A stretch of DNA of 52,254 nt from Ardenticatenaceae bacterium (GTDB lineage: Bacteria; Chloroflexota; Anaerolineae; Promineifilales; Promineifilaceae), in the NCBI GenBank assembly GCA_020634415.1, contig JACKBT010000034.1, positions 1-52,254 on the forward strand, in the 5' to 3' direction. This document shows positions 35,003 to 44,332 of the stretch, in pieces. The first letter of the stretch is position 1. Every line of letters begins with the position of its first letter. The notes below the pieces were generated by a model. That model was given only the letters and a program-made list of their open reading frames with translations. It searched no databases and was not told where the DNA came from. Made by a program: the position numbers and the translations under genes.

Positions 35003-36754
35003 CTAACCGGTAATATTCACCAATTCGTAAAACTGCTCAAACGCCTGCCGCCCCTTCACCTGCATCGGCTCCATAGGAACCACTTCCACAAAGCCCTTCA
35101 CCTGCACATAAACAGCTTCGCTCATCAAAATCTGACCAGCTTTGGCATTTTCCTGTACACGCTTGGCTAGATTCACGGCATCACCAATGGCCGAATAATC
35201 CTTACGTAAGGCGCTGCCTACATTGCCCACAACCGCATCCCCTGTATGAATGCCAAAGCCAAAATGCAAACGTCGCTCTAGGGGCAAATGCTCATGGTAA
35301 GCCGCCATACTCTGCTTAATCATCCAGGCTGTGCGCACAGCTCGTTCGGCGTGATTGTCTTGCGGGTTCAAGGGGGTGTTGTATAAAGCCATCACCGCAT
35401 CGCCCAAGAACTTGTCTGTTAGTCCTTGATAATGGGTGATAGCCTTGACTGCCTCCGTAAAGTAGCCATTAATGACTTGAATCAATTTTTCGGGGTCAAT
35501 TTTTTCGCTAAAGGTGCTGAAGCCGCGCACATCGGCAAAGACGACGGTCATGGTGCGGTGTTGAGGGCGTTGAGCCGCGTCAATGTCCCGCACAGAATCT
35601 ACCAGTTCAGGGGGCAGATAACGGCGTACACTTTCCAGACGCTTGGTTTCGGACACGTCATTCAACACCATCGCCACGCCCAATGTCTCTTGCAGCACAT
35701 CGCGCAAGGGGGAGACGGTCATATTGAGGGTGGTGATGCCGGGCCGTTTGTTTACTACCAGGTCTATTTCTGTATTTTGGGTGCCGCCATTTTGCCAGAC
35801 TTCCTGAATAAATGGCTCGATGGGCAGTTCCAATGCCTCTAAAAGCTCAGAATATTTTTGGTGCTTGGCAGAGCTAGAAGGGATGCCCAAGATGCGTTCG
35901 GCAGCACGGTTGTAGAGTTCAATCTGACTGGCGGCATCTATGGTGATGACGCCGCTGGCGATGGATTCAAATACGTTGTCCATCAGGTCTTTCATTTCGG
36001 TGATTTCTTTGAGATTGTCCAGGATTTGTTGGAAGAGGCGGGCGTTATCGATGGCAACGGCCGCTTGGTTGGCAAAGGCCGCCAGCAAATCACGATCGGC
36101 ATCGCGGAAGATACCAGAGGCAACCTTGTTATCGGCATAGATAACGCCGATGATTTGATCCTTCATTTTGAGGGGTACACACAAAATGGAGCGCAGGTTG
36201 TAGCTGATGATGCTTTCTTGCGCCGAGAAGCGGGGGTCGGACATGGCGTTCATGGTCACGACGGGTTCACCCGTTTCGGAGACATTTTGCACGATGGTAC
36301 GGCTGATTTCAAAGGAGTCGGCGTTTTCGATGGTTTCTTCATCAATGCCGGAAACCACTTTGACGGTTAGCTGCGTATCTCTGTCTTCGCGCAAGAGCAG
36401 CACCGCCCGTTCGGCATTGGTTAGTTCCAGCAAGGTATCCATCATCAAACGCAGCACCTGATCCAGATCGAGGGTGGAGTTGATGACAGCTCCCACTTCT
36501 TGCAGTGCTTTTAACTGTTCGCGCTCTTTTTCCTGGGCTTTGACCTGCCTTTCCAGGTCTTCTAAATGGCGGCGGGCGTAGACGAGGGTTCGCGCCATTT
36601 CGTCGCTGGCCTGTGCTCCCATTTGCCGGGCAATATCGGGCCGCGCTGTGAGTAGGATTTGGTGTTGCTGATCAACGGTACTGCTGAGTTTATCAACAAG
36701 CTGGCGTAACTCTTTTAAGCTGTCTTGTGTTGGAGAATCTGTTGAACCACTCAC
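35003..36754 (-). CDS. GAF-PAS class III adenylate/guanylate cyclase
   Basis: 583 aa. A coiled-coil N-terminus (about 10-85) leads to a GAF domain (about 88-245, FRDADRDLLAAFANQAAVAIDNARLF at its end), a PAS domain (about 265-375) and a C-terminal class III cyclase domain (about 395-575). Catalytic features are FADVRGFSTFSEKID, DKFLGDAVMALYN and GDAVNLAKRVQ, so the metal Asp pair and the Asn/Arg are intact. It should make cyclic nucleotide in response to a GAF or PAS ligand in the cytoplasm. GTG start at 36754 with AGAGG 12 bases upstream, a rather long spacing. Confidence 0.92.
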   Translation of the reverse strand: MSGSTDSPTQDSLKELRQLVDKLSSTVDQQHQILLTARPDIARQMGAQASDEMARTLVYARRHLEDLERQVKAQEKEREQLKALQEVGAVINSTLDLDQVLRLMMDTLLELTNAERAVLLLREDRDTQLTVKVVSGIDEETIENADSFEISRTIVQNVSETGEPVVTMNAMSDPRFSAQESIISYNLRSILCVPLKMKDQIIGVIYADNKVASGIFRDADRDLLAAFANQAAVAIDNARLFQQILDNLKEITEMKDLMDNVFESIASGVITIDAASQIELYNRAAERILGIPSSSAKHQKYSELLEALELPIEPFIQEVWQNGGTQNTEIDLVVNKRPGITTLNMTVSPLRDVLQETLGVAMVLNDVSETKRLESVRRYLPPELVDSVRDIDAAQRPQHRTMTVVFADVRGFSTFSEKIDPEKLIQVINGYFTEAVKAITHYQGLTDKFLGDAVMALYNTPLNPQDNHAERAVRTAWMIKQSMAAYHEHLPLERRLHFGFGIHTGDAVVGNVGSALRKDYSAIGDAVNLAKRVQENAKAGQILMSEAVYVQVKGFVEVVPMEPMQVKGRQAFEQFYELVNITG

Positions 36755-36858
36755 TTAGGATTGTCACCTCTTAAGAACTTTCTTGGCGGTACGGCCGTTA
36801 TTATAACAAAGTCCTAAACTTGAGACACTGATGATACCTAATATTGACTAAATATTAA

Positions 36859-36892
36859 AGTGCCAGATACAGATAAACCTCTATCTGGCACT
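36859..36892 (-). terminator. Terminator of the transglutaminase gene
   Basis: AGTGCCAGATA and TATCTGGCACT form an 11-base perfect stem about 30 bases past the stop at 36922, followed on the minus strand by TTTAATATTT. Confidence 0.65.
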
Positions 36893-36921
36893 GTTTGGCG
36901 GGAATTTTAAGGAGGAACGTG

Positions 36922-39204
36922 TTACCGTCGCCGTTGGAATCTGGCGCGAAAACGCAGCAATCTGTTGGCGATTGCTTTGCGTACCAGGATGGGCCGCAAC
37001 TGCTGCCACTGCTCTAATGGTTCAAAAGTGGGGTCTGTTTCCCGGCTGGGGCTGAACTGTTTGAGGACGAAGTTTTGGGTGAGGCTGCGTATGGGGCCAC
37101 TGCCTTCGGGAACGGCCGTTGTCAACAAATCGGCCCGTTCGTAAGGTGTATGCACAGGCCGGAACAAAATACCCAGCCAGTTGGCCCAACTGCCCAGCCG
37201 CGAATAACTGCGGTGAATGTCTGTTTCCACCCGGCGGTTAAATTCATTGGCCACATAGATGAGTACACCAGCAATGCCGAGAATGATAACGGCCGTTACC
37301 GCCTGCCACAGCGGGAAATTGGCAATAAAACCCTGCACCCCCGTCACATCCGGTCTTTCCAAATTTTCACCATCAGCCAATTCAATATCTTCTGGCAGGT
37401 TGGCCGGACTTAACTCATCACCCAGCGGATCGAATTCAGGGGCAGAAGCAGAAAAGGGAAAGGCATCACCGGCATTGCCACCGGCCGTTTCGGGGCGCTC
37501 ATTCACCGGCAAAGCGGCCGTTGGCTCAAACTGAATCCAGCCATAACCAGGGAAGTATACCTCTACCCAGGTATGGGCATTGCTGGCCCGTACCCGGTAT
37601 GTATTTGTCTCCTCATCATACTCGCCTTGAGCATAACCACTTACAATCCGGGTCGGAATGCCTTGTGCCCGCAGCATCACGCTCATAGCAGAGGCATAAT
37701 AGTTGCAATAACCTTCCTGTAACACAAACAGGGCGTAATGAACCGAATCCATCCCCACAGGAGCCGCTTCAATCTGGTCATTATAAGTAATGTTATTACG
37801 CAAATAGTCACGCACGGCGATGGCTTTGTCGAAAGGATTGGCCAAGTCGGCCGTCAACTCTGCGGCCAGGGCCAGCGTCTCTGGCGTAATGGTATCTGGC
37901 AATTGGAGATAGTCGGACACAACCCAGTCGGGATAGTTGATGGATGCCTGGCGCAAACTGGTGGCATCTACGGTGGAAACGCGGGAGACCATTTTGTATC
38001 TGTCGCCCTGGCGCAGGGCGTAACGAGAACGGATCGAAGAGACCAGCAGATGGCCTTCGCTGTCGGTGGTGGCATTGACAAAAATCTGCTTGTCGGAGCC
38101 AACGGCTTCGGGGGCAGCGTAGAGGGTGCTGGAGTTGGGCAGGTAGTTGATGACGGTCTGGGTAATGACTTGGCGTTGTTGGGTGGGCGGCACATCTAAA
38201 CGGCCGTCATCCGGGAAATGCAAATTTGTGTCCGTGTCCTCAGCCGCCCGCCAGGCCCCATCTTCATAGGTATCATAAACAACGGCCTGCCAATAAACAT
38301 AGGGAATCTCGCGGGGCACATACACATCCATAATCAGAGTGTTGCCCACAGTGCGGGGGCCACCCAGCACCAATGTGTCTTGATAGGGGTCGCTAACGGC
38401 CGTTCCATACGAACGCAGCGAAGCAAACAGCCGCGTCCAATCATCCTGAAACTGCTGCCAGGGGCCGCGCACATCACTAAAAGCATCGCTCACCGCCGCA
38501 CTGGCCGACAACGTGGGCAGGGCATAGGCCACCACCAGGGCCACAAAAGAGGCCATCAGCGAAGCCCGCAAAAATGTGATCCAGATGCGCTGCTCATAAC
38601 GCACCGAAGCGGCTCGCCACCCCTTTTCCTGTTCTGCCAAATGGGTACGGGCCACAAACAAGAGAGCCAGGACAATATAAGTAGCCATGTAAAGGGGCAG
38701 TGGCTTGGGGCCAGCGTAGTAGTAAACAACACTCAGCAGCACGATGCCGGTGGGCACAACCACTCGCCAGATGCGGGGGTTACGGAATGTGTACCAGGCA
38801 GAGGTATAGCCTAAAATCCAAAAAGCGGCCGTTGTGTGAATGACAAAAATCAGGCCATCACGACTAGTTCCCCCATCCACCACCTTGCCCAACCAAACAA
38901 ATTGGCGATTGATAACATCAAAAACCCGTTCCCGCCACAGCAAATCTTCGGGCAAAATAGTACCCACCAGATACAAAACGGTGAACAGACCATAGACGAA
39001 GGCAAATAGATGAGCTGTACGCGAGGGGAAACGGCTTTTGGCAAGAAGCAAGCCAGTAAAGAGGGCAAAGGTAGATGCCATCGGTACAAGTTGTAAACCA
39101 TTGATCCAATCTGCTTGCATAACAGCCATGCTGGATACGAATAACATAGCCAACAAAAGCAGCACTGTCGTCCAACCTTCTTCCAATCTGAATCGTGATG
39201 CCAT
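36922..39204 (-). CDS. TgpA-like transglutaminase-family membrane protein
   Basis: 760 aa. An N-terminal block of about six membrane helices (residues 10-225) is followed by an extracytoplasmic transglutaminase-like domain, one more helix near 640, and a cytoplasmic tail. The catalytic Cys is in EGYCNYYASAM, the His in SNAHTWVEVYFPGYGW and the Asp follows; GIPTRIVSGYA is also typical. TgpA proteins modify or cleave periplasmic protein substrates. The usual MoxR/DUF58 partners are absent. ATG at 39204 (GAGG 9 bases upstream) is preferred to GTG at 39219. Confidence 0.9.
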   Translation of the reverse strand: MASRFRLEEGWTTVLLLLAMLFVSSMAVMQADWINGLQLVPMASTFALFTGLLLAKSRFPSRTAHLFAFVYGLFTVLYLVGTILPEDLLWRERVFDVINRQFVWLGKVVDGGTSRDGLIFVIHTTAAFWILGYTSAWYTFRNPRIWRVVVPTGIVLLSVVYYYAGPKPLPLYMATYIVLALLFVARTHLAEQEKGWRAASVRYEQRIWITFLRASLMASFVALVVAYALPTLSASAAVSDAFSDVRGPWQQFQDDWTRLFASLRSYGTAVSDPYQDTLVLGGPRTVGNTLIMDVYVPREIPYVYWQAVVYDTYEDGAWRAAEDTDTNLHFPDDGRLDVPPTQQRQVITQTVINYLPNSSTLYAAPEAVGSDKQIFVNATTDSEGHLLVSSIRSRYALRQGDRYKMVSRVSTVDATSLRQASINYPDWVVSDYLQLPDTITPETLALAAELTADLANPFDKAIAVRDYLRNNITYNDQIEAAPVGMDSVHYALFVLQEGYCNYYASAMSVMLRAQGIPTRIVSGYAQGEYDEETNTYRVRASNAHTWVEVYFPGYGWIQFEPTAALPVNERPETAGGNAGDAFPFSASAPEFDPLGDELSPANLPEDIELADGENLERPDVTGVQGFIANFPLWQAVTAVIILGIAGVLIYVANEFNRRVETDIHRSYSRLGSWANWLGILFRPVHTPYERADLLTTAVPEGSGPIRSLTQNFVLKQFSPSRETDPTFEPLEQWQQLRPILVRKAIANRLLRFRARFQRRR

Positions 39205-39357
39205 AACCAAAATCCTCACTCGTTGTCAATCAAGGTGCAAAATACTACTCAATATACGAGAGTATAGGGGGGTGTTATTACATTTACCGCAGGTTAGATT
39301 ATAGTGGGCGGCTACTGACCTGCCACCATTATGCCCCATGTTTCAGCTACGCTTAAT

Positions 39358-39912
39358 CTACCGTCGGCGCACGGGGGTGGAAACTGGCTGTTTTTCCCAA
39401 AGCCGGAACATGGCTGCGGACAGGATGAGACCCAAACCGATGAACCCTATCATAAGCCAATTTGTCTGGCTCACAGGCAAAACTTCGATGGTGAAGGTGA
39501 GGTCGCCGCTGCCTTGTGGGCCATCTACACGGATGGTCATGTTGTAACGGCCGTCCACCTCTGGCAGCCTCATATCCGCTTCATAAAAGAGCTTATTCGT
39601 CGCCTGCTCCGTCGTTGCCGCCGCCGACCAGACCTCATCTGTCGTTGGCGAAGCAACCTCCACCAAAACGGCCGCATCCAAAACAGGGGCTTCATCGGCA
39701 TCGGCCACCCCCACCGTCACATGCACCAACTCCCCCGCCTCCAACCTCGCCGGCGAAGTCCACACCGACACGCTGTAGGGGCCAGCCGCCTGTGAACCAA
39801 CCTGCAAGATGCCCCCGCCGTGCGCCCTAAGGGGCTGCACGATAAGCAATAACAGCAGCAATGTGCCACCTGCCACTTGCCACTTGCCACTTGCCACTTG
39901 CCACCTACTCAT
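39358..39912 (-). CDS. FixH-like membrane-anchored protein of the oxidase operon
   Basis: 184 aa. A signal-like hydrophobic segment (about 16-30), one Ig-like beta domain (about 45-145) and a C-terminal membrane helix (about 152-170). The fold and operon place suggest a FixH/CopC-type helper in copper delivery or oxidase assembly; the assignment is by context. The first ~16 codons consist of a 7-base tandem repeat, so the true start is uncertain; the ATG used overlaps the SURF1 stop by 8 bases. Last gene of the cta operon. Confidence 0.65.
   Translation of the reverse strand: MSRWQVASGKWQVAGGTLLLLLLIVQPLRAHGGGILQVGSQAAGPYSVSVWTSPARLEAGELVHVTVGVADADEAPVLDAAVLVEVASPTTDEVWSAAATTEQATNKLFYEADMRLPEVDGRYNMTIRVDGPQGSGDLTFTIEVLPVSQTNWLMIGFIGLGLILSAAMFRLWEKQPVSTPVRRR
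39864..39905. repeat. 7-base tandem repeat at the 5' end of the FixH-like gene
   Basis: Six units of TGCCACY (the four inner ones all TGCCACT) lie inside the first codons of the gene at 39912. On the coding strand the unit is GTGGCAA-like. Because 7 is not a multiple of 3, a change in copy number shifts the reading frame. Confidence 0.8.
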
Positions 39913-40624
39913 TCAAACTCCGCCGCACAAAAAACAGATAGCCGATACCTAACATGAGACAAAAGGTGAACCATTGAAGCGCATAACCCAAATGAGGGCC
40001 TTCGGAGAGGTCTACCTCACGAGGCAGGTGAAGGGGGAGATCGGCCGTTTCCCCTTCTTCCGACCACTCAACCACATAAAAGGGCAAGAGTTGGTAAGGC
40101 AGTTGGGCCTGAATCTGGTCAATATCCACACGGTACCAGGCCAGTTCATCGGTGGTTGATGTGCTGGTGTGCCTCAGGGTTTCGGACAAAGCCACATAAC
40201 CCTGAACAGTCACAGGGCCTGGTTCGTCCCACTGGGAGAGTTTGTCCGTATCAGCATCGGGTATCCAGCCGCGATTGACGAGAACGGCCGTTTGCCCAGC
40301 CAACACCAACGGCGCAACCACGTACACACCTGCCCGCCCATTCAAATTTTGCAGCTTAATGATGCCTTGATAGGCAAAGTCATATTCACCCTGAACCAAA
40401 ACGAGGTGATCTTTGAGAGAAGAGAGATCGGTGGGGGTAAAATCGGCCGTTATCGCCAGAGGAGGCTCGTTGAGTGCTTGTTGCAACAAGACATTCGCCG
40501 CCCGCCGCTCCTGCAGCCGATCCAACTGCCAGACACCTAAGCGGGCCAACACCCCCATCCCCACCACAACCAGCAGCGTCACCCACCACCAACGCCGACT
40601 GAATAATGCTTTTATTAGATTCAT
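39905..40624 (-). CDS. SURF1 family cytochrome oxidase assembly protein
   Basis: 239 aa with the typical two-helix layout: an N-terminal helix (about 13-30, then GVWQLDRLQERRAAN) and a C-terminal helix (about 210-230) enclosing an extracytoplasmic domain with YVVAPLVL and VLVNRGWIP. SURF1 helps insert heme a into subunit I of heme-copper oxidases. Its place between ctaG and the FixH-like gene fits this. Confidence 0.92.
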   Translation of the reverse strand: MNLIKALFSRRWWWVTLLVVVGMGVLARLGVWQLDRLQERRAANVLLQQALNEPPLAITADFTPTDLSSLKDHLVLVQGEYDFAYQGIIKLQNLNGRAGVYVVAPLVLAGQTAVLVNRGWIPDADTDKLSQWDEPGPVTVQGYVALSETLRHTSTSTTDELAWYRVDIDQIQAQLPYQLLPFYVVEWSEEGETADLPLHLPREVDLSEGPHLGYALQWFTFCLMLGIGYLFFVRRSLNE

Positions 40625-40672
40625 CTGCTCGTACAGATTGGATCAAACTTTGAGATTGAACCAAACTTGGCC

Positions 40673-41572
40673 TTATTTGGGTGCAGCCAAAGCCTCATCT
40701 GACCCCCACTCTTTCTCCGGCAGCGGTGGTTTGCGTTCTTCCCGTTCCAACAACCGCGAGATAAGAATCAGGGCCGCGATGATGTACATCATGCTCCCCG
40801 GCACCCACATGATGACCCCGCCCAACCGCTGATCATCCATCACCGAAATGCCCCAGAGACGGGGAACGGCCGTATAAAACGTGTAAATCGGTTCCGAGGC
40901 AAACGCCAACACCACCCCCGTCAACATATTGGGCGGGATCGCGCCAATCACAAAAGCAATCCGCCCCAACAAAGGAGCCTGCTTATGAATACGCGGCCCT
41001 GCGCCCGTAACATGCCACCAAAACAGCATCCCCGCCATGAAAAACGACAGATGCTCGACATCATGCACCCACTCATATTGCAAAGCCGCGTTGTACAAGT
41101 TGGGATCGTGCCAACCAAACACCATAATCACCCAAGCCAGCCAGATAATACCGGGGGATGTGGCCACCCGTAAGTTGCGCCGCACAGGGCTATGGCGATG
41201 CAGCAAACGGCCGATTCCCCCCCCCACCGCCAACCGCCACTTCGTGGGCAGTCCCCACAACATAAACGGCATCGGGTTTGTAATCAACAGCAGCGGCGGC
41301 GCGATCATAATCAGCAGCAAATGCTGAATCATGTGCATCAAAAAAAGCTGGCTGGCTAATACGTCAATAGGCGACATTAACGCCAGACCAATAATGACCA
41401 ACCCCACCAGGTAAGCCGTTAGCCGCCAGCCAGTTGCCAGCTTGCCACGCCGCTGGCGCTGGCGCAGCCGCCACCAGCCCATAGTATAAAAAGTCCCGGC
41501 CAAGGCCAGGACTATCATCACGCTAAGTCGCCAATCCCATGAAGAGAGAATGGCCTTCGTTGTTGGATCCAT
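40673..41572 (-). CDS. ctaG: Cytochrome c oxidase assembly protein, caa3_CtaG type
   Basis: 299 aa with about seven membrane helices. Family features are HMIQHLLLIMIAPPLLL in the middle, and VEHLSFFMAGMLFWW with its conserved His. It belongs to the CtaG family found with caa3 oxidases, required for copper insertion and oxidase assembly. It follows subunit III by 26 bases and precedes SURF1 in the same operon. Confidence 0.92.
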   Translation of the reverse strand: MDPTTKAILSSWDWRLSVMIVLALAGTFYTMGWWRLRQRQRRGKLATGWRLTAYLVGLVIIGLALMSPIDVLASQLFLMHMIQHLLLIMIAPPLLLITNPMPFMLWGLPTKWRLAVGGGIGRLLHRHSPVRRNLRVATSPGIIWLAWVIMVFGWHDPNLYNAALQYEWVHDVEHLSFFMAGMLFWWHVTGAGPRIHKQAPLLGRIAFVIGAIPPNMLTGVVLAFASEPIYTFYTAVPRLWGISVMDDQRLGGVIMWVPGSMMYIIAALILISRLLEREERKPPLPEKEWGSDEALAAPK

Positions 41573-41598
41573 TCCAGTAATCCAGTTACACCATCATG

Positions 41599-42237
41599 TT
41601 AATGAACGGCCGTTCCAATCAAATAGAGTGCCGGGTAGAAAAACACCCAAATCACATCCACATAGTGCCAATAAATAGCACAGGCTTCCACACCCCAATG
41701 CTTTTCCGCAGAGAAGTGGCCGCGACGGCCGTTATTCCAAACCACCAACAAGAAAATCACCCCCGACACCACATGCAGCGAGTGCATCCCCGTCATCGCA
41801 AAAAAGACACCGGCAAACACACCATCCGTTGGCCGCAAATGCCCCGTCAACTCAATACCAGCCACCGTAATATCCAGGCCAAAAACATTCCATTCCAGCC
41901 CTACCACCCCCAAGAAAAAGACCGCGCCTAAAATCGCCGCTATCAAATAGCTGTTCAAAAATGTCTTTCGGTCGCCATGCTCCATAGCCGTTTCACCTCG
42001 ATAGACAAAAAAGCTGCTGATCAGCAAAACACTTGTCGTAATCAGGCCCAGTTCCTGGCTCAAAGCAGGGCGTTCATCACCCCACAGGATAAAACGCGCC
42101 CCTAGTAAAGCAAAGAACAGGAAAATTTCCGAAAAACAAAACAACCATAAACCAAGCCGATTATTTTTCAACTGTTGCGCATAAGACAACTCATGTCCAT
42201 GCGCATGTTCATCATGATGCGCCGTTGCTGCACTCAT
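41599..42237 (-). CDS. ctaE: Cytochrome c oxidase subunit III
   Basis: 212 aa with five hydrophobic helices, the short bacterial form of subunit III. Typical segments are the first helix SEIFLFFALLGARFI and the C-terminal MTGMHSLHVVSGVIFL and EACAIYWHYVDVIWVFFYPALYL, which carries the conserved His/Glu. It stabilises the oxidase and its proton uptake. Its ATG overlaps the subunit IV stop by one base (TAATG). Confidence 0.94.
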   Translation of the reverse strand: MSAATAHHDEHAHGHELSYAQQLKNNRLGLWLFCFSEIFLFFALLGARFILWGDERPALSQELGLITTSVLLISSFFVYRGETAMEHGDRKTFLNSYLIAAILGAVFFLGVVGLEWNVFGLDITVAGIELTGHLRPTDGVFAGVFFAMTGMHSLHVVSGVIFLLVVWNNGRRGHFSAEKHWGVEACAIYWHYVDVIWVFFYPALYLIGTAVH

Positions 42238-42434
42238 TAATGACTCTCCTCACGCCACAGGCGCGTCACATGCATAAAGAAATACACAATTGCCGCCGCC
42301 TTCAGCAGCGCAATAATCATCAGCAGCACAGTTGACCCCAAACTGCTGACAAAATACTCAACAATGGTCAACACTGCCAGAGCAATGAATACATATGTAC
42401 CTATTCGTAAAGCGGCCGTTTTCTTATCTTCCAC
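42237..42434 (-). CDS. ctaF: Cytochrome c oxidase subunit IV
   Basis: 65 aa, two hydrophobic helices (about 8-30 and 35-58), ending with FMHVTRLWREE. This matches the small CtaF/COX4-type subunit of bacterial aa3/caa3 oxidases. Identification rests on size, topology, the C-terminal helix pattern and position between subunits I and III. Confidence 0.85.
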   Translation of the reverse strand: MEDKKTAALRIGTYVFIALAVLTIVEYFVSSLGSTVLLMIIALLKAAAIVYFFMHVTRLWREESH

Positions 42435-42444
42435 CTAACTTCTC

Positions 42445-44304
42445 CTAATCACCCGAAGCTGGAATAGCCCGCGTATACGTCGAACCAGCCAACCCATAAT
42501 CATACGGCTCACCCACCACCTCAAACGGAACATCATAATTAAATTCAGGAATGGGAGCCGGAATCTGCCATTCGGGCGAACGCGACTTCCAGGGATTCGT
42601 CTCCGCCACCCGCTCCATCCGCGCACTCGTCGCAAAATTATAAATCATAATCAACACCGACCAGCCAATCACCAAAGCTGCCAGCGTAATCAAAATATGA
42701 ACCGGTTGAATCCCCAAAGCCGGATCATAATCCGCAATACGCCGCCGCATACCGGCAATACCAACCGCCATCTGCCCAAAACTCATCACCCAAAAACCAG
42801 GCACCATCAGCCAGAAATGCAGCTTGCCCAACCGCTCCTTATACATATGCCCCGTCACCTTCGGATACCAATAATACAGAGCCGCAAAGAACGGAAAAAT
42901 GAACCCGCCAAACATCGTGGCATGGAAATGGCCCACCACCCAATAACTATCATGCAAATGGAAATCCGTCGGAATCGTCCCCAAAATTGGGCCGCTGACC
43001 CCACCAATCAAGAAAACCGAAATCGCGCCCAACACAAACAGCATCGGCGTTTCAAACGTCATCTTGCCTTCCCACATCGTCGCCACCCAACTAAAAAACT
43101 TAACCCCTGTCGGAATAGCCACAAACAGCGTAGCAATCATAAAAGGAATCCGCAGCGCATCATTCATACCCGAGACAAACATATGATGCGCCCACACCAG
43201 ATACCCCACAAACGCAATCGCCAAGCTAGACAGGGCAATCCACTTATAGCCAAACAACGGCTTACGTGTAAACACGGGCAGCAGTTCACTAATCACGCCC
43301 AACCCAGGCAAAACAAACAGGTAAACGGCCGGATGCGAATAAAACCAGAACAAATGCTGATACAGAATCGGATTACCACCATTCTCTGGGTTAAAGAAAG
43401 TCAAACCAACCGCCCGTTCCACCACCGTCAACGTCAAAGCCACACCCACCGTCTGCGTCGCGGTAAACTGAATAATGGCCGTAGCAATAGCCGCCCACAC
43501 AAAAATTGGCATACGGAACAGTGTCATACCTTTGGCCCGCATCGTCGCCACCGTTACCAGCAAGTTAATACCACCAGCAATAGAGGAAAAGCCATTCATG
43601 TAAAAGCCCAGTAAGAATAACTGAACACCTACATTTGTGCGTAAACTCAGGGGCGAATAACCAACCCAACCCGTGTCCCAACCACCAACCGCTAAACCTA
43701 GCAAGAGCAGCGAAAAGGAAGGAATACCAATCCAAAAACTGAAAGCATTCAGGCGGGGGAAGGCCATGTCAGATGCGCCAATCATCAACGGCACCAGATA
43801 GTTCAACATTGCCCCTACACCCAACAGAATAGACACAATCATAATGATGCCATGAGCGCTAAAAAATGAATTGAACTGATCTGGCTCCAAAAACTGCATC
43901 CCTGGGGCAACCAACTCAATGCGGAACATGAGGGCAAAATAGCCACCGATTAACAACACCAACAAGCTGGTAATGCCATATTGAATGCCAATCACCTTAT
44001 GGTTCACATCTACATTCAAATAGCGTGACCACTCAGGCTTACCGGGAGGCGCACCATGACGGAGGGGGGTTTCCTTGCCTACCATCCACTTCATCCAATC
44101 GGTGATAACGCCCCCAAAGATGAGGAAACCAAATACACCCAAGATCGCCCCAAAAACTAGGCTGGGGTCGGTGGTCATCGTAGCCTCCAATCCCATGCCA
44201 CGACGGATGAGGTTGATAAAACCGATACCAAGCAGGGTAAACAGGGTCTGCCCAACCAGGCCACGAACTAAAGTTGAACTGAGTATAATCCATAAAGTCT
44301 GCAT
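42445..44304 (-). CDS. ctaD: Cytochrome c oxidase subunit I, type A2
   Basis: 619 aa, about 13-14 membrane helices. It holds heme a, heme a3 and CuB and reduces O2 while pumping protons. Visible ligands: His151 (SAHGIIM), His324 and the cross-linked Tyr328 in YSHPAVY, CuB His373/His374 (WAHHMFVSG), and His459/His461 in VGHFHATMFGG. The YSHPAVY segment has no Glu, which marks type A2 oxidases where a Tyr-Ser pair replaces the D-channel glutamate. The N-terminus carries one extra helix. It lies 28 bases after subunit II. Confidence 0.96.
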   Translation of the reverse strand: MQTLWIILSSTLVRGLVGQTLFTLLGIGFINLIRRGMGLEATMTTDPSLVFGAILGVFGFLIFGGVITDWMKWMVGKETPLRHGAPPGKPEWSRYLNVDVNHKVIGIQYGITSLLVLLIGGYFALMFRIELVAPGMQFLEPDQFNSFFSAHGIIMIVSILLGVGAMLNYLVPLMIGASDMAFPRLNAFSFWIGIPSFSLLLLGLAVGGWDTGWVGYSPLSLRTNVGVQLFLLGFYMNGFSSIAGGINLLVTVATMRAKGMTLFRMPIFVWAAIATAIIQFTATQTVGVALTLTVVERAVGLTFFNPENGGNPILYQHLFWFYSHPAVYLFVLPGLGVISELLPVFTRKPLFGYKWIALSSLAIAFVGYLVWAHHMFVSGMNDALRIPFMIATLFVAIPTGVKFFSWVATMWEGKMTFETPMLFVLGAISVFLIGGVSGPILGTIPTDFHLHDSYWVVGHFHATMFGGFIFPFFAALYYWYPKVTGHMYKERLGKLHFWLMVPGFWVMSFGQMAVGIAGMRRRIADYDPALGIQPVHILITLAALVIGWSVLIMIYNFATSARMERVAETNPWKSRSPEWQIPAPIPEFNYDVPFEVVGEPYDYGLAGSTYTRAIPASGD

Positions 44305-44332
44305 AAGTCTTCTCCCACTATCCTAACAAGAT

